A stretch of DNA of 64,000 nt from NCBI GenBank assembly GCA_014706295.1, contig JACSVZ010000002.1, positions 53,416,432-53,480,431 on the forward strand, read 5' to 3'. The notes beneath the pieces were generated by a model. The model was not told where the DNA came from. It did not search any database and saw only the letters and a program-made list of their open reading frames with translations. A program made the translations under genes and the position numbers. The number at the start of each line of letters is the position of its first letter. Within the stretch, counting starts at the first letter, position 1. This document shows positions 61,947 through 64,000 of this stretch, in pieces. Source of the stretch: Lycocorax pyrrhopterus obiensis (lineage: Eukaryota; Chordata; Aves; Passeriformes; Paradisaeidae).

Positions 61947-64000
61947 ATAATATTGTAACTATTGAGCCTCTTAGTCTTTCTGAGCAAATGCAAAATTGAC
62001 TACAAAAACAAAGAATATAAGTTATCTTTGGTAGTCAGTTGAAATATCTACTGCTCAAAATCCAGGTTTCCTTTGATTAATCATTGTCATATTTTACATT
62101 AAGGCACCCCATTGTCCATATTAATTTCCTTTCTAATTGCATCTCCGTAGCTCAGTAATTTACAGTTGCATGTTTTGGAAGTCCTGTTTTTAGTTTATTC
62201 AGCAAAGTGCTAAAGTAACACAATGGCTAGCCCTTCTGACAGAAAAGTAGTACAGAAAGCTTTCTTCTCTTTCATCTGACAGTTGTGGGTCGGTGCTGAA
62301 AAGATGGTTTAGTACTGCGCAGGGGAAAAGGAGTTAACCTGTATTTATATGTTGTTGTTGATTTTTATGTCAATATCTTGCAAATTAAAAATCCTGGCAG
62401 TAAAAGTGACATGTGAGCAGTCAAGTGAACAGACAAGCAATGCTTTCATTCAGGGAGGTTTAAACAGGCTAAAGAATGGACTGGGACATGAACGTTTTGT
62501 TCTGATAATGTCGGTTTGGCTCTGCTGCAATTTCATTACAGTGTTTCTAATCACATTGTTTCATGTTTTTCATTAATCTGAGGTACAATAATCAAGTTCA
62601 ATGTTTCAGCTATGTAAGGAAAACATGAGCTGCCTATCTAAACCCACTGAAAATATCCTTACATGCACTATGGAAAAATACACCTTCATAAACAAAGTGC
62701 ACATGTCTCTGATGCCTAATCATGTTCCTCAGAAATAAAATGACCGTGCTATATATGATTCTTAAGTGATATATATAGAAACAAGCTGTTCCATAAGCAA
62801 TGTAAGTAATGAAGCCTGGTTTCCTTAAGGTTTGTGTTCTTTGTTCTCAAATCCTCAAATTCAGTTCCCTCTGAGTTTACAGTAATGATGACTCACCCAT
62901 TGTGGATGATATTAGAAGTAAGTCAGGGCTTAAAGAAAAGCATGTTCCTACAGTGTGGCACGGCAATGTTTGTTAAATCTCTGCAGGAAATTTCTACTAA
63001 ATATAGAAATGTAGGGTGCTACATGCAGAACTGGTTAGTATTGTTCAAAACCAGAAGACTCCAAGCTCCAACCATAAACTTACACATAAACTATGCCAAG
63101 TGTACAAAGCAGTTTCCCCAAGCCCAGGCTAAGGACACTCCTTCCATCATGCTGAAGGTGAGCTCATGCTGTTAAATGACACCTCCAAAAGAGCTCCCAG
63201 TGCTTCAGCACTCACCTGGGAGATCTACAGTTTTGCACAAGAAGAATGGGAGGTACATAAAGGGAAAAAATGGGGAAAGATAAGCCCATTTAGGAGTGCT
63301 CTGTCACTTGTCCATTTTGTACTTTGACCATAAATCAGAGACTGTTTTGGGTGATATACTCCTTACTCTTCACTCCTTCCAGTACAGCTGTATGCCTTTG
63401 CAGAAAATTGATTAAGACTCCTTGGCCCAGCAGGTGAGACAAGCAAGCACCTGGGTTCTCTGCAATGCAGTCTGGTGCTGTGGTCCTGGGCTGAGAACTG
63501 GGAGAATTCAGTTCTGGAGTGCGGCCCTTGGATTATGTCTGTGTGTTGTGGAAGGACTATTCCCTGAAAGACAATAGCATCTGGAGGAGGAGGAGAGGAG
63601 GGAGTTGTGAGGTTGCACCTCACTGGGCAGGGGAGACAATTTAATGTGGGACCCTGGGAACTGGCAGAAAATGGGGAAAAAGAGAAAGAGGGTGGGAGGA
63701 CAAGCTTGATCACCATGCACTTTCCACAGGTTGTCTCATCCACATGACTGCTGGTATACCTGGGAGGAGTGGGGAGCCCAGATCTCTTCTTAGTCACTGA
63801 AGTCTCCACTGCTGCTCAGGTGAACCCTGCAAGGCAGATGCACATGGAAATGCACATCCTGGAACTCAGACAGGCTCAGACATTAGTTATGTACCCACCT
63901 GCTCTTCCCTAGTGGGACAGGTACCCTGGAGGCTGTGCAAAAACACAATTTTAAGTAACAAGGCTGAAATTAAAACTCAGGGACTTGTAGAGTACAGGCA
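61947..64000. other. Unique non-coding stretch to the window end
   Basis: Nothing recognised. The minus frame 63363-63809 (148 codons, Ser/Pro-rich) lies over purine-rich plus-strand DNA (GGAGGAGGAGAGGAGGGAG near 63583), and its composition explains its length. Confidence 0.4.

Noticed and set aside
63363..63809. 148-codon minus frame, Ser/Pro-rich
   Set aside because: It lies over a purine-rich plus strand, which removes stop codons on the minus strand; no family resemblance.
1..64000. CRISPR arrays, operons, ribosome binding sites, prokaryotic terminators
   Set aside because: Sequence is vertebrate (CR1 LINEs, LTR, SINE relics); no regularly spaced direct repeats were seen.

Overview
The window looks like non-coding DNA from a bird genome, either intergenic or from very long introns. 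The main evidence is CR1 LINEs with the avian 3' end (tandem ATTCTRTG octamers). A CpG-rich solo LTR with TGTCGTGG/CCACTACA ends and a 5-bp target duplication supports this, as do several much older CR1 and MIR-like SINE relics of the kind shared by birds, turtles and crocodilians. I cannot name the species. I found no host protein-coding exon, tRNA, rRNA or recognisable small RNA gene. The only frames with recognisable protein similarity are decayed CR1 reverse-transcriptase ORFs.

Layout. 1-5.1 kb: unique AT-rich DNA with two short CA/TG microsatellites and a MIR-like relic near 1.9 kb. 5.1-6.4 kb: a 5'-truncated CR1 on the minus strand, split by a second CR1. 9.1-9.5 kb: an old CR1 relic. 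9.7-10.9 kb: a complete solo LTR flanked by CTGAG, with CCAAT and TATA boxes, 14 copies of GGGAGA in its leader, and AATAAA near its 3' end. 11.5-11.9 kb: a CR1 3'-UTR relic in a locally GC-richer block. 18.1 kb: a MIR-like SINE. 19.5 kb: a short CR1. 22.5 kb: an old CR1. 25.95-26.09 kb: a 146-bp foldback with long imperfect arms, the most structured element I could not assign to a family. 31.25-32.28 kb: a CR1 with reverse-transcriptase remnants and an intact 3' end. 43.8 kb: a MIR-like relic. 51.6-53.4 kb: two old CR1-like relics. 58.0-58.1 kb: an AT/TG simple repeat. The remainder is single-copy-looking sequence without recognisable features.

No genes appear to work together here. Biological activity, if any, would come from the LTR promoter and polyadenylation signal, from unseen regulatory elements in the unique sequence, or from transcription of the foldback. 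Repeat identities rest on remembered family consensus patterns and were not checked by a database search. I did not find a new gene system. The foldback at 25.95 kb and the unusual LTR layout are the items most worth checking.
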